Source: Pseudomonas reidholzensis
GTDB lineage: Bacteria > Pseudomonadota > Gammaproteobacteria > Pseudomonadales > Pseudomonadaceae
Length of the DNA stretch: 64,000 bases
NCBI RefSeq assembly: GCF_900536025.1
Contig: NZ_UNOZ01000017.1
Location: 234,896-298,895, forward strand
Reading direction: 5' to 3'
Positions 8,862-17,599 of this stretch are shown here, in pieces. The stretch's first letter is position 1, and every line of letters starts with the position of its first letter. Made by a program: the position numbers and the translations under genes. The notes beneath the pieces were generated by a model that was given only the letters and a program-made list of their open reading frames with translations, was not told where the DNA came from and did not search any database.

Positions 8862-9044
8862 ATGACAGTCCAAGTAAGCGAGCGCGACGAATCGAAAATG
8901 TCCCACGAAGGCGTAGCCGCCGGTGTACGGATCTGGGATGTGCACCAGCAGGGCCAACTGGTCGGTATGTTCCACCAGGAGCACGAAGCCCAGGAATACC
9001 GCCACGAACTCGAGCAGCTCGAGAGCCAACGCACCACGCAATAA
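8862..9044 (+). CDS. Small conserved acidic protein, 60 residues
   Basis: The sequence has no signal peptide or membrane segment. The N-terminal half includes GVAAGVRIWDVHQQGQLVGM, and the C-terminal half is a charged helix (EHEAQEYRHELEQLESQ). TGGAG lies 8 bases before the ATG, a clear promoter lies upstream and a strong terminator follows at once, so this is a genuine monocistronic small gene. Function not recognised. Confidence 0.75.
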   Translation: MTVQVSERDESKMSHEGVAAGVRIWDVHQQGQLVGMFHQEHEAQEYRHELEQLESQRTTQ

Positions 9045-9055
9045 TCAGTCTTCAA

Positions 9056-9083
9056 TAAAAAACCCCGCCTAGGCGGGGTTTTT
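9056..9083. terminator. Bidirectional rho-independent terminator
   Basis: AACCCCGCCTAGGCGGGGTT (9061-9080) is a perfect palindrome flanked by an A run and a T run. It serves the 60-residue gene on the plus strand and the convergent DUF2058 gene on the minus strand. Confidence 0.92.
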
Positions 9084-9088
9084 CGCGC

Positions 9089-9628
9089 TTACCACATGAG
9101 ATCGTCAGGGATCTTGTAGGCCGCGTACGGATCGTCCTCGTCCGCCTCCTCGACATGCGTGTTGAGCAGCAGGATGCGATTGGGGTCGCGCTCCTGGATC
9201 TTCACCGCCGCCTCACGCGGGATCACCTCGTAGCCGCCACCCAAGGCCACCACCGCCAGCGAGCCATTGCTCAGCTTGGTGCGCATCAGCGCGTTGACGG
9301 CGATGCGCTTGACCTTCTTGTCGTCGACGAAGTTGTAGTAGTCCTCGCTGGTCAGCTTGGGCAGGCGGGTCGCTTCGATCAATTGCTTGATCTGCGCGGC
9401 ACGGGCCTTCTGCTCGGCCTTCTCCTGCTGCTGACGGTTGAGCTCCTGGTCACGCTTGGCCTTGTCGGCCATGGCTTCCTTGGCCAGACGCTGCTGGCTG
9501 TCGTCTACCTCGACCTGGCCTTTTTGCTCCAGGCGCTTCTGTTTCTTTTCTGCTTTGTTGGTCTGCTGGACCTGCTTCTGGTTAACCAGACCGGCCTTGA
9601 GCAATTGGTCGCGAAGGGAAAGGCTCAT
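9089..9628 (-). CDS. DUF2058 (YaiL-like) family protein
   Basis: Soluble protein of 179 residues starting MSLSLRDQLLKAGLVNQKQV. It continues with a long highly charged coiled-coil region rich in Lys, Glu and Gln (about residues 20-80), then a compact C-terminal domain (YNFVDDKKVKRIAV and VALGGGYEVIP). This arrangement matches the DUF2058/YaiL family, which has been described as nucleoprotein- or polysome-associated. The molecular role is not settled. It ends against a bidirectional terminator and follows mazG by 26 bases, so it is probably the last gene of the mazG transcript. Confidence 0.85.
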   Translation of the reverse strand: MSLSLRDQLLKAGLVNQKQVQQTNKAEKKQKRLEQKGQVEVDDSQQRLAKEAMADKAKRDQELNRQQQEKAEQKARAAQIKQLIEATRLPKLTSEDYYNFVDDKKVKRIAVNALMRTKLSNGSLAVVALGGGYEVIPREAAVKIQERDPNRILLLNTHVEEADEDDPYAAYKIPDDLMW

Positions 9629-9654
9629 GGATGTTCACTCACTTATGCAACAGC

Positions 9655-10488
9655 TCAGCCGCAGCTGGGCAGGTTCTTTTCCTGACGTTTGGCTTCCCCC
9701 CAAAGGGCATCCAGTTCGTCAAGGTTACAGGTTTCGATGGGCTTGCCGCTGTCGCGCAAGGCCTGTTCGATGAAGCGGAAACGTCGCTCGAACTTGCGGT
9801 TTGCGCGACGCAGGGCGTTTTCCGGGTCTTGCTTGAGGTGGCGTGCCAGGTTGACGGTGGCGAACAGCAGGTCACCGATTTCGTCTTCCAGCGCGTCGCT
9901 GTCGCCGTCAGCCATGGCCTGGAGGACTTCGTCCAGCTCCTCGCGGACCTTGTCCAGCACCGGCAACGCATCCGGCCAGTCGAAACCGACCGTGGCGGTG
10001 CGCTTCTGCAGCTTGGCCGCGCGCGACAGGGCAGGCAAGGCCGCCGGCACGTCGTCGAGCAACGACAGCTGCTCGGGTTCGCTGTTCTCGGCGCGCTCTT
10101 CAGCCTTGATCTGCTCCCAGCGCGTCTTTACCTGGGCCTCGCTCAGGCTAGGGGTGTCGAGCGGCGCGTAGAGCTCGCCGGTGGGGAATACGTGCGGGTG
10201 GCGGCGGATCAGCTTGCGGGTGATACCGTCGACCACGCCGGCAAATTCGAAGCGGCCTTCTTCGCGGGCCAGCTGGCTGTAGTAGACCACCTGGAACAAC
10301 AGGTCGCCGAGCTCGCCCTGCAGGTGCGCGAAGTCACCGCGCTCGATGGTATCGGCGACTTCATAGGCCTCCTCGATCGTGTGCGGGACGATGCTGGCGT
10401 AGTCCTGCTTGAGGTCCCAGGGGCAGCCATGGTGCGGGTCGCGCAGGCGGGCCATGAGGTGCAGCAAGTCTTCAAGGGTGTAGAGCAT
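9655..10488 (-). CDS. mazG: Nucleoside triphosphate pyrophosphohydrolase MazG
   Basis: Protein of 277 residues with two MazG domains. The first has CPWDLKQ, EEAYEVAD and LQGELGDLLFQ (EExxE...ExxD Mg-binding pattern). The second has REELDEVLQAM and LEDEIGDLLFATVNLARH. It hydrolyses (d)NTPs to monophosphates and, in E. coli, lowers ppGpp. Its position directly after relA fits that link. ATG 10488 was chosen because the longer frame starts inside a REP element. The gap to relA is 93 bases and is filled by a REP pair. Confidence 0.95.
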   Translation of the reverse strand: MLYTLEDLLHLMARLRDPHHGCPWDLKQDYASIVPHTIEEAYEVADTIERGDFAHLQGELGDLLFQVVYYSQLAREEGRFEFAGVVDGITRKLIRRHPHVFPTGELYAPLDTPSLSEAQVKTRWEQIKAEERAENSEPEQLSLLDDVPAALPALSRAAKLQKRTATVGFDWPDALPVLDKVREELDEVLQAMADGDSDALEDEIGDLLFATVNLARHLKQDPENALRRANRKFERRFRFIEQALRDSGKPIETCNLDELDALWGEAKRQEKNLPSCG

Positions 10489-10506
10489 GGGCAGGTCCTT
10501 CGGTTG

Positions 10507-10572
10507 CGCCCTTTTCGCGGGTAAACCCGCTCCCACAACAGGCTGTGGGAGCGGCTTACCCGTAAAGGGCGC
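10507..10572. repeat. REP inverted pair between relA and mazG
   Basis: CGCCCTTTTCGCGGGTAAAC and an inverted, slightly degenerate copy ending TTACCCGTAAAGGGCG form a hairpin inside a presumed co-transcribed unit. It could stabilise or attenuate the message between relA and mazG. Confidence 0.8.
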
Positions 10573-10581
10573 GCCGCCGTT

Positions 10582-12822
10582 TCAAGGGGTGCGATTACGC
10601 CGCGTTTCGATGATGTTCGGCAACTGCGAAATCCGCCCCAGTAAACGCCCGAGGGCGTCCAGGCCTGGGATCTCGATGGTCAGCGACATCAAGGCGGTGT
10701 TGTCTTCCTTGTTCGAGCGGGTATTGACCGCCAGCACGTTGATCTTCTCGTTGAGCAGCACCTGCGACACGTCGCGCAGCAGCCCCGGGCGGTCGTAGGC
10801 ACGGATGATGATGTCGACCGGGTAGGTCTGCACCGGCACCGGGCCCCAACTGACCTGGATGATCCGCTCAGGCTCGCGCCCGCTCAGTTGCAGCACCGAC
10901 GCGCAGTCCTGGCGGTGGATGGTCACGCCGCGGCCCTGGGTGATATAGCCAACGATGGCATCGCCCGGCAGCGGCTGGCAGCAGCCGGCCATCTGCGTCA
11001 GCAGGTTGCCGACGCCCTGGATCTGGATGTCGGCACGCTTGCCGGTGCGTGCACCGGACGGCTTGCGCGGGGTCAGCTCGATCTGCTCGATGCGCTCCGG
11101 CTCGAGCAACTGCTGGGCGGCGTTGACCAGGTGCGCCAGGCGCAGGTCGCCGGCACCGAGTGCGGCAAACAGGTCTTCGGCGGTCTTCACGTTGGCCTTT
11201 TCGGCCAGGCGCTCGAAGTCCACCTGCGGCAGGCCGAGGCGGCTCAGTTCGCGCTCGAGCAGGGTCTTGCCAGCAGCGACGTTCTGGTCGCGGGCCTGCA
11301 GCTTGAACCAGTGAACGATCTTCGCCCGCGCCCGCGAGGTGGTCACGTAGCCGAGGTTGGAGTTCAGCCAGTCGCGGCTCGGGCTGCCGTGCTTGCTGGT
11401 GATGATCTCGACCTGCTCGCCGGTCTGCAGGCTGTAGTTGAGCGGCACGATGCGCCCGTTGATCTTGGCGCCACGGCAGTTGTGGCCGATCTCGGTGTGC
11501 ACGCGGTAGGCGAAGTCCAGCGGCGTGGCGCCCTTGGGCAGGTCGATGGCGTGGCCGTCGGGGGTGAAGATGTACACCCGGTCCGGTTCGATATCGACCC
11601 GCAGCTGTTCGGCCAGGCCGCCGATGTCACCGAGCTCTTCGTGCCACTCCAGCACCTGGCGCAACCAGGAGATCTTCTCTTCGTAGTGGTTGGAGCTGGC
11701 CTTGACGTCGGTGCCCTTGTAGCGCCAGTGGGCGCACACGCCCAGCTCGGCCTCTTCGTGCATGCCGTGGGAGCGGATCTGCACTTCGAGGACCTTGCCC
11801 TCCGGGCCGATCACTGCGGTGTGCAGGGAGCGGTAGCCGTTCTCCTTGGGGTTGGCGATGTAGTCGTCGAACTCCTTGGGGATATGCCGCCAGAGGGTAT
11901 GGACGATGCCCAGCGCGGTGTAGCAGTCGCGGATCTCCGGCACCAGCACGCGCACGGCGCGCACGTCGTAGATCTGGCTGAACTCCAGGCCCTTGCGCTG
12001 CATCTTGCGCCAGATCGAATAGATGTGTTTCGCCCGGCCACTGATGTCGGCCTTGACGCCGGTGGCCAGCAGCTCGTTCTGCAACTGGTTCATCACCTCG
12101 CCGATGAACCGCTCGCGGTCCAGCCGGCGCTCGTGCAGGAGCTTGGCGATCTGCTTGTACTGGTCAGGCTCGAGGTAGCGGAACGACAGGTCTTCCAGCT
12201 CCCACTTGATGTGACCGATACCCAGGCGGTGCGCCAGCGGCGCATAGATGTCGAACACCTCGCGCGCGACGCGCAGGCGTTTTTCGTCGTCGGCGGCCTT
12301 TACCGCGCGGATCGCGCAGGTCCGCTCGGCCAGCTTGATCAACGCCACACGGACGTCGTCGACCATGGCCACGAGCATCTTGCGCAGGTTCTCGACCTGC
12401 GCCTGCGAGCCGAGCACCAACGACTGGCGTGGGCTCAGGCTGGCGCTGATGGCGGCCATGCGCAGCACGCCGTCGATCAGCTTCGACACCACCGGGCCAA
12501 AGCGCTGGCCGACTTCGGCCAGGGTCACCTTGCCTTCGCGGACCGAGCGATAGATCACGGCCGCCACCAGCGAATCCTGATCGAGCTTGAGGTCGGCGAG
12601 GATCTCGGCGATCTCCATCCCGGCCTGGAAGCTGGACGTGCCGTCCGCCCACGAATGCTTGGCCGGGTTGCCCTTTTTCTCGACTTCCTGGGCGAACTCG
12701 CAGGCTTCTTTCAAGCCCACCCGGTCCAGCGCCGAATCGACCTTGACCACATGATCCAGCCATGCCTCGAGATTGATACTGCCGTCGGTGTTGACCGGCT
12801 GGTGCACTCTCACCTGTACCAT
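10582..12822 (-). CDS. relA: GTP pyrophosphokinase RelA
   Basis: Ribosome-associated (p)ppGpp synthetase I, 746 residues, the usual RelA length. The N-terminal pseudo-hydrolase domain lacks the His-Asp metal ligands (IYRSVREGKVT where SpoT has a LHD-VED motif), so the protein should only synthesise. The synthetase domain shows YDVRAVRVLV, KEFDDYIANPKENGYRSLHT (with the EXDD type motif of monofunctional RelA) and VEVQIRS-like strands. A TGS domain (YIFTPDGHAIDLPKGATPLD), a Cys-containing region (GCCQPLPGD) and a C-terminal ACT domain follow. It lies 96 bases after rlmD on the same strand. Confidence 0.97.
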   Translation of the reverse strand: MVQVRVHQPVNTDGSINLEAWLDHVVKVDSALDRVGLKEACEFAQEVEKKGNPAKHSWADGTSSFQAGMEIAEILADLKLDQDSLVAAVIYRSVREGKVTLAEVGQRFGPVVSKLIDGVLRMAAISASLSPRQSLVLGSQAQVENLRKMLVAMVDDVRVALIKLAERTCAIRAVKAADDEKRLRVAREVFDIYAPLAHRLGIGHIKWELEDLSFRYLEPDQYKQIAKLLHERRLDRERFIGEVMNQLQNELLATGVKADISGRAKHIYSIWRKMQRKGLEFSQIYDVRAVRVLVPEIRDCYTALGIVHTLWRHIPKEFDDYIANPKENGYRSLHTAVIGPEGKVLEVQIRSHGMHEEAELGVCAHWRYKGTDVKASSNHYEEKISWLRQVLEWHEELGDIGGLAEQLRVDIEPDRVYIFTPDGHAIDLPKGATPLDFAYRVHTEIGHNCRGAKINGRIVPLNYSLQTGEQVEIITSKHGSPSRDWLNSNLGYVTTSRARAKIVHWFKLQARDQNVAAGKTLLERELSRLGLPQVDFERLAEKANVKTAEDLFAALGAGDLRLAHLVNAAQQLLEPERIEQIELTPRKPSGARTGKRADIQIQGVGNLLTQMAGCCQPLPGDAIVGYITQGRGVTIHRQDCASVLQLSGREPERIIQVSWGPVPVQTYPVDIIIRAYDRPGLLRDVSQVLLNEKINVLAVNTRSNKEDNTALMSLTIEIPGLDALGRLLGRISQLPNIIETRRNRTP

Positions 12823-12918
12823 CTTTGCTTTACCTTTCCATACAGTGCACCCGCGGGCGCACTGAGAATCACCGTGTGGCCTCCAGTCCCTGGAAGCCGC
12901 ACCAAGCGGCTAGCGTGG

Positions 12919-14277
12919 CTAGTCCGCTTCGAATAACGCCATGGCTTCGACATGCGCCGTCTGAGGAAACATGTCGAGAATCCCGGCCCTTGTTAACCGG
13001 TACCCTTGCCCCACCAGCACCTGAGCGTCTCGCGCCAGTGTGGCCGGGTTGCATGACACATAGACCAACCGCTTGGCCTTGAGGCGTGCGATGCCTTGCA
13101 CGACCTCGAAAGCACCGTCGCGCGGTGGATCCAAGAGTACCGCAGAAAAGCCCTCGGCGGCCCATGCGGCGCCTGCCAAAGGCTGGGATAAATCGGCCTG
13201 AAAAAACCCTGCGTTATGCACATTGTTGTCTCGGGCATTGGCCGCGGCCCGATCGACCATGGCCTGCACACCTTCCACCGCGACCACTTCGCGGGCCTGC
13301 CTGGCCAGCGGCAGGGCAAAGTTGCCCAGGCCGCAGAACAGGTCCAGCACACGCTCGTCGGCTTGCGGTGCGAGCCAGGCCAGGGCCTGCTCGATCATGG
13401 CCGTGTTGACCTGGGCATTGACCTGCACGAAGTCGCCCGGCCGCCAGGCCAGTTGCATGGCCCATGGCTCCAGGGTGAAGCCCAGGGTCTGCCCGGCCTC
13501 GACCGGCGCCGGTTCACCCTCCCCTTGCAACCATAGCTGGGCACCGGCCTCCTTGCAGAAGGCCTGCAGGCGCGCCAGGTCGTCCTCCGGCAGGGGCGCG
13601 ACGTGGCGCACCAGCACGGCTTCGGCAGTACCGCTGAAGAGTTCGACATGGCCCAGCGCCTGCGGTTTGCTCAGGCTGCGGAGCACCGTCGGCAGATGCC
13701 GCATGATCGTCTGCAAGGGCTGTACCAGCACCGGGCAGTCGTCGATGGCAATGATCTCCTGGCTGGCTTCGGCACGGAAACCGACGTCCAGCTGGCGCGC
13801 CTTGGGGTCCCAGCGCACGGCGATGCGCGCGCGCCGGCGGTAGCCGAATTCGGGGCCGAACAGCGGCGGCGCCCAGCTTTCCGGCTGGATGCCGGCAACC
13901 CGCTGCAACTGTTCGGCGAGCAGACGCTGCTTGAGCGCGAGCTGGTCCGCGTGCGGCAGGTGCTGCAGGTTGCAACCGCCACAGCGGTCGAAGTGCCGGC
14001 ACGGCGCCTGGCGCCGTTCGGGGCTGGCCTGCAGCACCCGCTCGAGGCGCGCGTCGACGATCTTGCCACGGGCGCCAAGCACCCGCGCCTCGACCGCCTC
14101 GCCGGCCAGCGCACCGCTGACGAACCAGGTGCGGCCTTCATGGAAGGCGATGCCGCGGCCGTCACCGGACAGCCGTTCGATGTCCAGCCGTTGCTTCTTG
14201 CCAACGGGGACCTGGGGTGCACGGTTACCGCCGGCCGGTTGGAAGCGCAAGCCGCCTTTGCTTTTCTTGCTGGTCAT
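12919..14277 (-). CDS. rlmD: 23S rRNA (uracil-1939 C5) methyltransferase RlmD
   Basis: Protein of 452 residues. An N-terminal TRAM domain ([15 protein letters not shown]) is followed by the Fe-S Cys cluster [15 protein letters not shown], a central domain, and a Rossmann methyltransferase domain with [15 protein letters not shown]. The catalytic segment is [13 protein letters not shown], the SCNP nucleophile motif. It uses SAM to make m5U1939 in 23S rRNA. The start codon overlaps the cysM stop codon by one base (TGATG), so the two genes are translationally coupled. Confidence 0.96.
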   Translation of the reverse strand: MTSKKSKGGLRFQPAGGNRAPQVPVGKKQRLDIERLSGDGRGIAFHEGRTWFVSGALAGEAVEARVLGARGKIVDARLERVLQASPERRQAPCRHFDRCGGCNLQHLPHADQLALKQRLLAEQLQRVAGIQPESWAPPLFGPEFGYRRRARIAVRWDPKARQLDVGFRAEASQEIIAIDDCPVLVQPLQTIMRHLPTVLRSLSKPQALGHVELFSGTAEAVLVRHVAPLPEDDLARLQAFCKEAGAQLWLQGEGEPAPVEAGQTLGFTLEPWAMQLAWRPGDFVQVNAQVNTAMIEQALAWLAPQADERVLDLFCGLGNFALPLARQAREVVAVEGVQAMVDRAAANARDNNVHNAGFFQADLSQPLAGAAWAAEGFSAVLLDPPRDGAFEVVQGIARLKAKRLVYVSCNPATLARDAQVLVGQGYRLTRAGILDMFPQTAHVEAMALFEAD

Positions 14278-15176
14278 CAGGTCGGGTCAAACAGGCCAGT
14301 GGAAAGATAACGATCACCGCGATCACAGATGATCGCAACCATCACGGCGTTTTCCACTTCCTGGGACAGGCGCAACATGCCGGCCACTGCACCACCAGAG
14401 GACACACCGCAGAAAATGCCCTCTTCACGGGCAAGGCGGCGGGTGATGTCTTCGGCTTCGGCCTGGGACATGTCCATCACGCGGTCAACGCGGGTGGCGT
14501 CGAAGATCTTTGGCAGATACTCCTCGGGCCAGCGGCGGATGCCTGGGATCGACGAGCCGTCCATCGGTTGCAGGCCGACGATCTGCACCGCCGGGTTCTG
14601 CTCCTTGAGGTACTGCGAGCAGCCCATGATGGTGCCGGTGGTGCCCATCGAGCTGACGAAATGGGTGATGCTGCCGCCGGTCTGCTGCCAGATTTCCGGG
14701 CCGGTGCTGGTGTAGTGGGCGATCGGGTTGTCGCCGTTGGCGAACTGATCGAGGACCAGCCCGCGGCCTTCGGCCTGGAGCTTCTCGGCCAGGTCTCGGG
14801 CGCCTTCCATGCCCTCTTCCTTGCTGACCAGGATCAGCTCGGCGCCGTACGCGGTCATCGCCGCCTTGCGTTCGGCGGTGGAGTTGTCGGGCATGATCAG
14901 GATCATCTTGTAACCCTTGATCGCGGCCGCCATGGCCAGGGCGATACCGGTGTTGCCGGAGGTCGCTTCGATCAACGTGTCGCCGGGCTTGATCTGGTTG
15001 CGCAGTTCGGCGCGGGTGATCATCGACAGCGCCGGGCGGTCCTTGACCGAGCCGGCGGGGTTGTTGCCTTCGAGCTTGAGCAACAGGGTATTGCTGGTTT
15101 CCCCTGCGAGGCGCTGCAGGCGAACCAGAGGCGTATTGCCGACGCAATCGGCGATGGTTGGGTACTGCAGGGTCAT
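14277..15176 (-). CDS. cysM: Cysteine synthase B (O-acetylserine/thiosulfate sulfhydrylase)
   Basis: PLP-dependent enzyme of 299 residues. The PLP lysine lies in [11 protein letters not shown]; other blocks are the [12 protein letters not shown] substrate loop, [11 protein letters not shown] (phosphate cup) and [11 protein letters not shown]. The pattern and length fit CysM rather than CysK. It forms cysteine from O-acetylserine and sulfide or thiosulfate. ATG 15176 matches the family N terminus [18 protein letters not shown]. Upstream at 15259-15275 is an inverted repeat TATAGC-N5-GCTATA that may be part of its promoter. Confidence 0.96.
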   Translation of the reverse strand: MTLQYPTIADCVGNTPLVRLQRLAGETSNTLLLKLEGNNPAGSVKDRPALSMITRAELRNQIKPGDTLIEATSGNTGIALAMAAAIKGYKMILIMPDNSTAERKAAMTAYGAELILVSKEEGMEGARDLAEKLQAEGRGLVLDQFANGDNPIAHYTSTGPEIWQQTGGSITHFVSSMGTTGTIMGCSQYLKEQNPAVQIVGLQPMDGSSIPGIRRWPEEYLPKIFDATRVDRVMDMSQAEAEDITRRLAREEGIFCGVSSGGAVAGMLRLSQEVENAVMVAIICDRGDRYLSTGLFDPT

Positions 15177-15258
15177 GGCGTATTTCGCAATCCGGGCGGC
15201 AGGGGCGCCTATCATACCGGCAAACCTTTGTTGGCCATATCACGCAATCTGTAGTCTA

Positions 15259-15275
15259 TATAGCTACACGCTATA
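15259..15275 (-). promoter_or_regulatory. Inverted repeat in the cysM upstream region
   Basis: TATAGC-N5-GCTATA lies 83-99 bases upstream of the cysM start, in the gap after the sensor kinase gene. It is AT-rich against a GC-rich background and may be a promoter or operator. No known regulator motif was matched. Confidence 0.3.
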
Positions 15276-15296
15276 AGGGCTCTCGGCTGGGTGCGT

Positions 15297-16670
15297 TCAG
15301 CGACTGAGCAATGCGCTGTCCTCGACCTTGTGGTGCACCGCCAGGCGCATGCACAGGCACAGGCCGCGCTTGCCGTTGGCGGCCCACAAGGTCCCGCCCT
15401 GGCGCTGGATCGCCCCGCGCGCAATGCTCAAGCCCAGGCCAAAGCCGCCATCGCCCGGCCGCGAACCGTCGAGCCGGGAGAACGGCGCGAAGATCCGCTC
15501 CAGGTCCTCTTCGGCCACCCCGCCGCCCTGGTCCTCCAGGCAGATCCGCCAGTAACCGCCTTCACGCTTGGCGCTCAGGCTGATCACCCCGTCTGCCGGA
15601 GAATGACGGATGGCATTGCGCAGCAGGTTTTCCAGGGCCTGGGCCAGGTGATTGAGGTTGCCCTCGACCCAGCAGTTGGCCGGCACCTCGCAGCGCAGCC
15701 GGGCCACTGACCAGCCGCTTTCGTAGCAGGCATCTTCGGCGAGCATGTCCCACAGCGCCTGCAGCTGGATCGGTTCGAGGTTCATCGGCGCCCGCTCGGC
15801 GTCCTGCCAGGCCAGTTGCAGGGTGTCTTCGACCAGCTGCTGCATGCAGTCGACCTCACGGGTCAACCGGTCGCGCAGGCGCTCCAGGTCATTTTCCCCG
15901 TCGCAGGCCACGCGCAGGCGGCTGAGCGGTGTACGCATCTCGTGCGACAGGTCGCGCAACAGTTGCTGCTGCAGGGCGACCGTGCCTTGCAGGCGCTCGG
16001 CCATCTGGTCGAACGCGCGCGCCAGCTCGCCGAGCTCGTCGTGCCGGCCAATGGTCCGTGAGTCGAGCCGTGCCGACAGCTGATCCGCGCGCCAGGCCTT
16101 GGCCTGCTCGCGCAGCTGATTAAGTGGCACGATCAGCATGCGGTACAGGCCGACACACAGCAGCAGGGTGAACAGGCCAGGGATGACGCCGTTGGTCAGC
16201 ACCCGCCAGAGCAGGCGGTACTGACCGGGGTTGAGGCGCTCGGGCAACTCGATCACCAGCATGCCCTGCTCGGGCGAAGTCGGAAACGGCACCCGCACCC
16301 ACGGCTGATCGACACTGCGCCGGCTCATCGGCCAGTCGACCCCGCGCAAGCGGGTCAGGCGCTGGACTTCTGCGGTGCTCAGCTCGGCGCCATCGAGTGG
16401 CCGCAACCTGGCATCGAGCACGTCCACCCAGCCTGACTCGCGCTGGCGCATCTCGCCCAGCCAGCGCTCGACACCGGCATGGCCGCCCTCTCGCCAGGCC
16501 TGTTCGGCCTCGCCGGCGTACCCTCGCAGTACCTGCCGGGCGGGCTCGGAGAGAAAGGCGTTTTGCGTCTCGACGTGGCGACCCCAGGTGTAGCTGAGGC
16601 CGATCATCAACAGACAGAAGCCCACCAGCAGGACGGCCAGCCTCCAGAACAGCGAATGCCGATCGAGCAT
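15297..16670 (-). CDS. Sensor histidine kinase (pirS position)
   Basis: Protein of 457 residues. Two membrane helices (about residues 9-27 and 165-185) frame a periplasmic sensor of about 140 residues. HAMP follows, then HisKA with LLRDLSHEMRTPLSRLRVA (phospho-acceptor His), and HATPase with NLLRNAIRHSP, LEDQGGGV and GGFGLGLSIA. It starts 3 bases after the regulator gene stop, so the pair is one operon. In P. aeruginosa the pair at this place between gacS and cysM is pirR-pirS, controlling the enterobactin receptor PirA. No pirA lies beside it here, so the signal and target are uncertain. Confidence 0.9.
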   Translation of the reverse strand: MLDRHSLFWRLAVLLVGFCLLMIGLSYTWGRHVETQNAFLSEPARQVLRGYAGEAEQAWREGGHAGVERWLGEMRQRESGWVDVLDARLRPLDGAELSTAEVQRLTRLRGVDWPMSRRSVDQPWVRVPFPTSPEQGMLVIELPERLNPGQYRLLWRVLTNGVIPGLFTLLLCVGLYRMLIVPLNQLREQAKAWRADQLSARLDSRTIGRHDELGELARAFDQMAERLQGTVALQQQLLRDLSHEMRTPLSRLRVACDGENDLERLRDRLTREVDCMQQLVEDTLQLAWQDAERAPMNLEPIQLQALWDMLAEDACYESGWSVARLRCEVPANCWVEGNLNHLAQALENLLRNAIRHSPADGVISLSAKREGGYWRICLEDQGGGVAEEDLERIFAPFSRLDGSRPGDGGFGLGLSIARGAIQRQGGTLWAANGKRGLCLCMRLAVHHKVEDSALLSR

Positions 16671-16672
16671 GA

Positions 16673-17389
16673 TCAGTCGACCTCACCGGCGCTGAGCACG
16701 TAGCCCTTGCCCCACACCGTGCGGATCTGCCGCTCGTGGTAGCCGACGGCCTTCAGCTTGCGGCGGATCTGGCTGACGTGCATGTCCAGGCTGCGGTCGT
16801 GGCGCGAGTAGCCGCGCTGCAGGACCTGCTGATAAAGGAAGGGCTTGCTGAGCACTTCGTCCTGGCTGCGGCTGAGGGTATCCAGCAGGCGGAATTCGCT
16901 CGGCGTCAGCCCGGCCCAGTGGCCGTCCAGATTGACGTCGCAGACCCCTTCGTCGAAGCGCAGCTCGCCGGCTTCGACCGCTTGCGGGGCCTTGCGCCGG
17001 CTCTCGAGGTCGACCCGACGGAGGATCGCTTCGATGCGCACCTGCAGCTCGGCCATGCTGAACGGCTTGGGCAGGTAGTCGTCGGCGCCACGCTGGAAGC
17101 CGGTGATGCGGTCGGCCTCGGCGCCCAGTGCGGACATCAGGATCACCGGCGTGGCGCTGCGTCGACGCAGCTGGGCCAAGGCATCCAGGCCGTTCAGGCC
17201 AGGCAGCAGGATGTCCATCAGGACCACGTCGAACACCTGCCGGCCGGCCGTGTCCAGGCCTTCCTGGCCGTTACGGCACCAGGTGACCTGGAACCCGCCA
17301 CGCTGCAGCTCTTCGTGCAGATAGGCACCGAGCACCGGGTCGTCCTCGATGGCGAGAATGTGCGGGTTGTGAATAGCTACGGGATTCAT
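16673..17389 (-). CDS. OmpR-type response regulator (pirR position)
   Basis: Protein of 238 residues. The receiver domain begins HILAIEDDPVLGAYL, with phospho-acceptor Asp in DVVLMDILLPG, the Thr/Ser switch in VILMSALG and Lys in YLPKPF. A winged-helix output domain follows (LTPSEFRLLDTLSRS, then RSLDMHVSQIRRKLK and IRTVWGKGYVLS). ATG 17389 gives the normal N terminus and has AGAAG upstream; an upstream extension of 43 codons is open but non-family. The gene is divergent from gacS. Confidence 0.9.
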   Translation of the reverse strand: MNPVAIHNPHILAIEDDPVLGAYLHEELQRGGFQVTWCRNGQEGLDTAGRQVFDVVLMDILLPGLNGLDALAQLRRRSATPVILMSALGAEADRITGFQRGADDYLPKPFSMAELQVRIEAILRRVDLESRRKAPQAVEAGELRFDEGVCDVNLDGHWAGLTPSEFRLLDTLSRSQDEVLSKPFLYQQVLQRGYSRHDRSLDMHVSQIRRKLKAVGYHERQIRTVWGKGYVLSAGEVD

Positions 17390-17599
17390 TGGCTTCTGAC
17401 ATTTATTCTCAATTGCGCGATTATTGGCCATGGCTTGCGGTGAGGCAACCGTCTTACGACCAATGCGTAGGCGCACTGTCATGCCCTGACGACAACAAAT
17501 CCTCAGCAATGAGTGCATTAGCCCCAGACCCGGAGTAACGTTCCGAAATAATTCCGTCCCGCTCGGCGACGGCCGCCAGGCACATCACAGGAGGCGAGT

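Noticed and set aside
10888..12936. Plus-strand frame opposite relA
   Set aside because: Complement of relA; no independent evidence.
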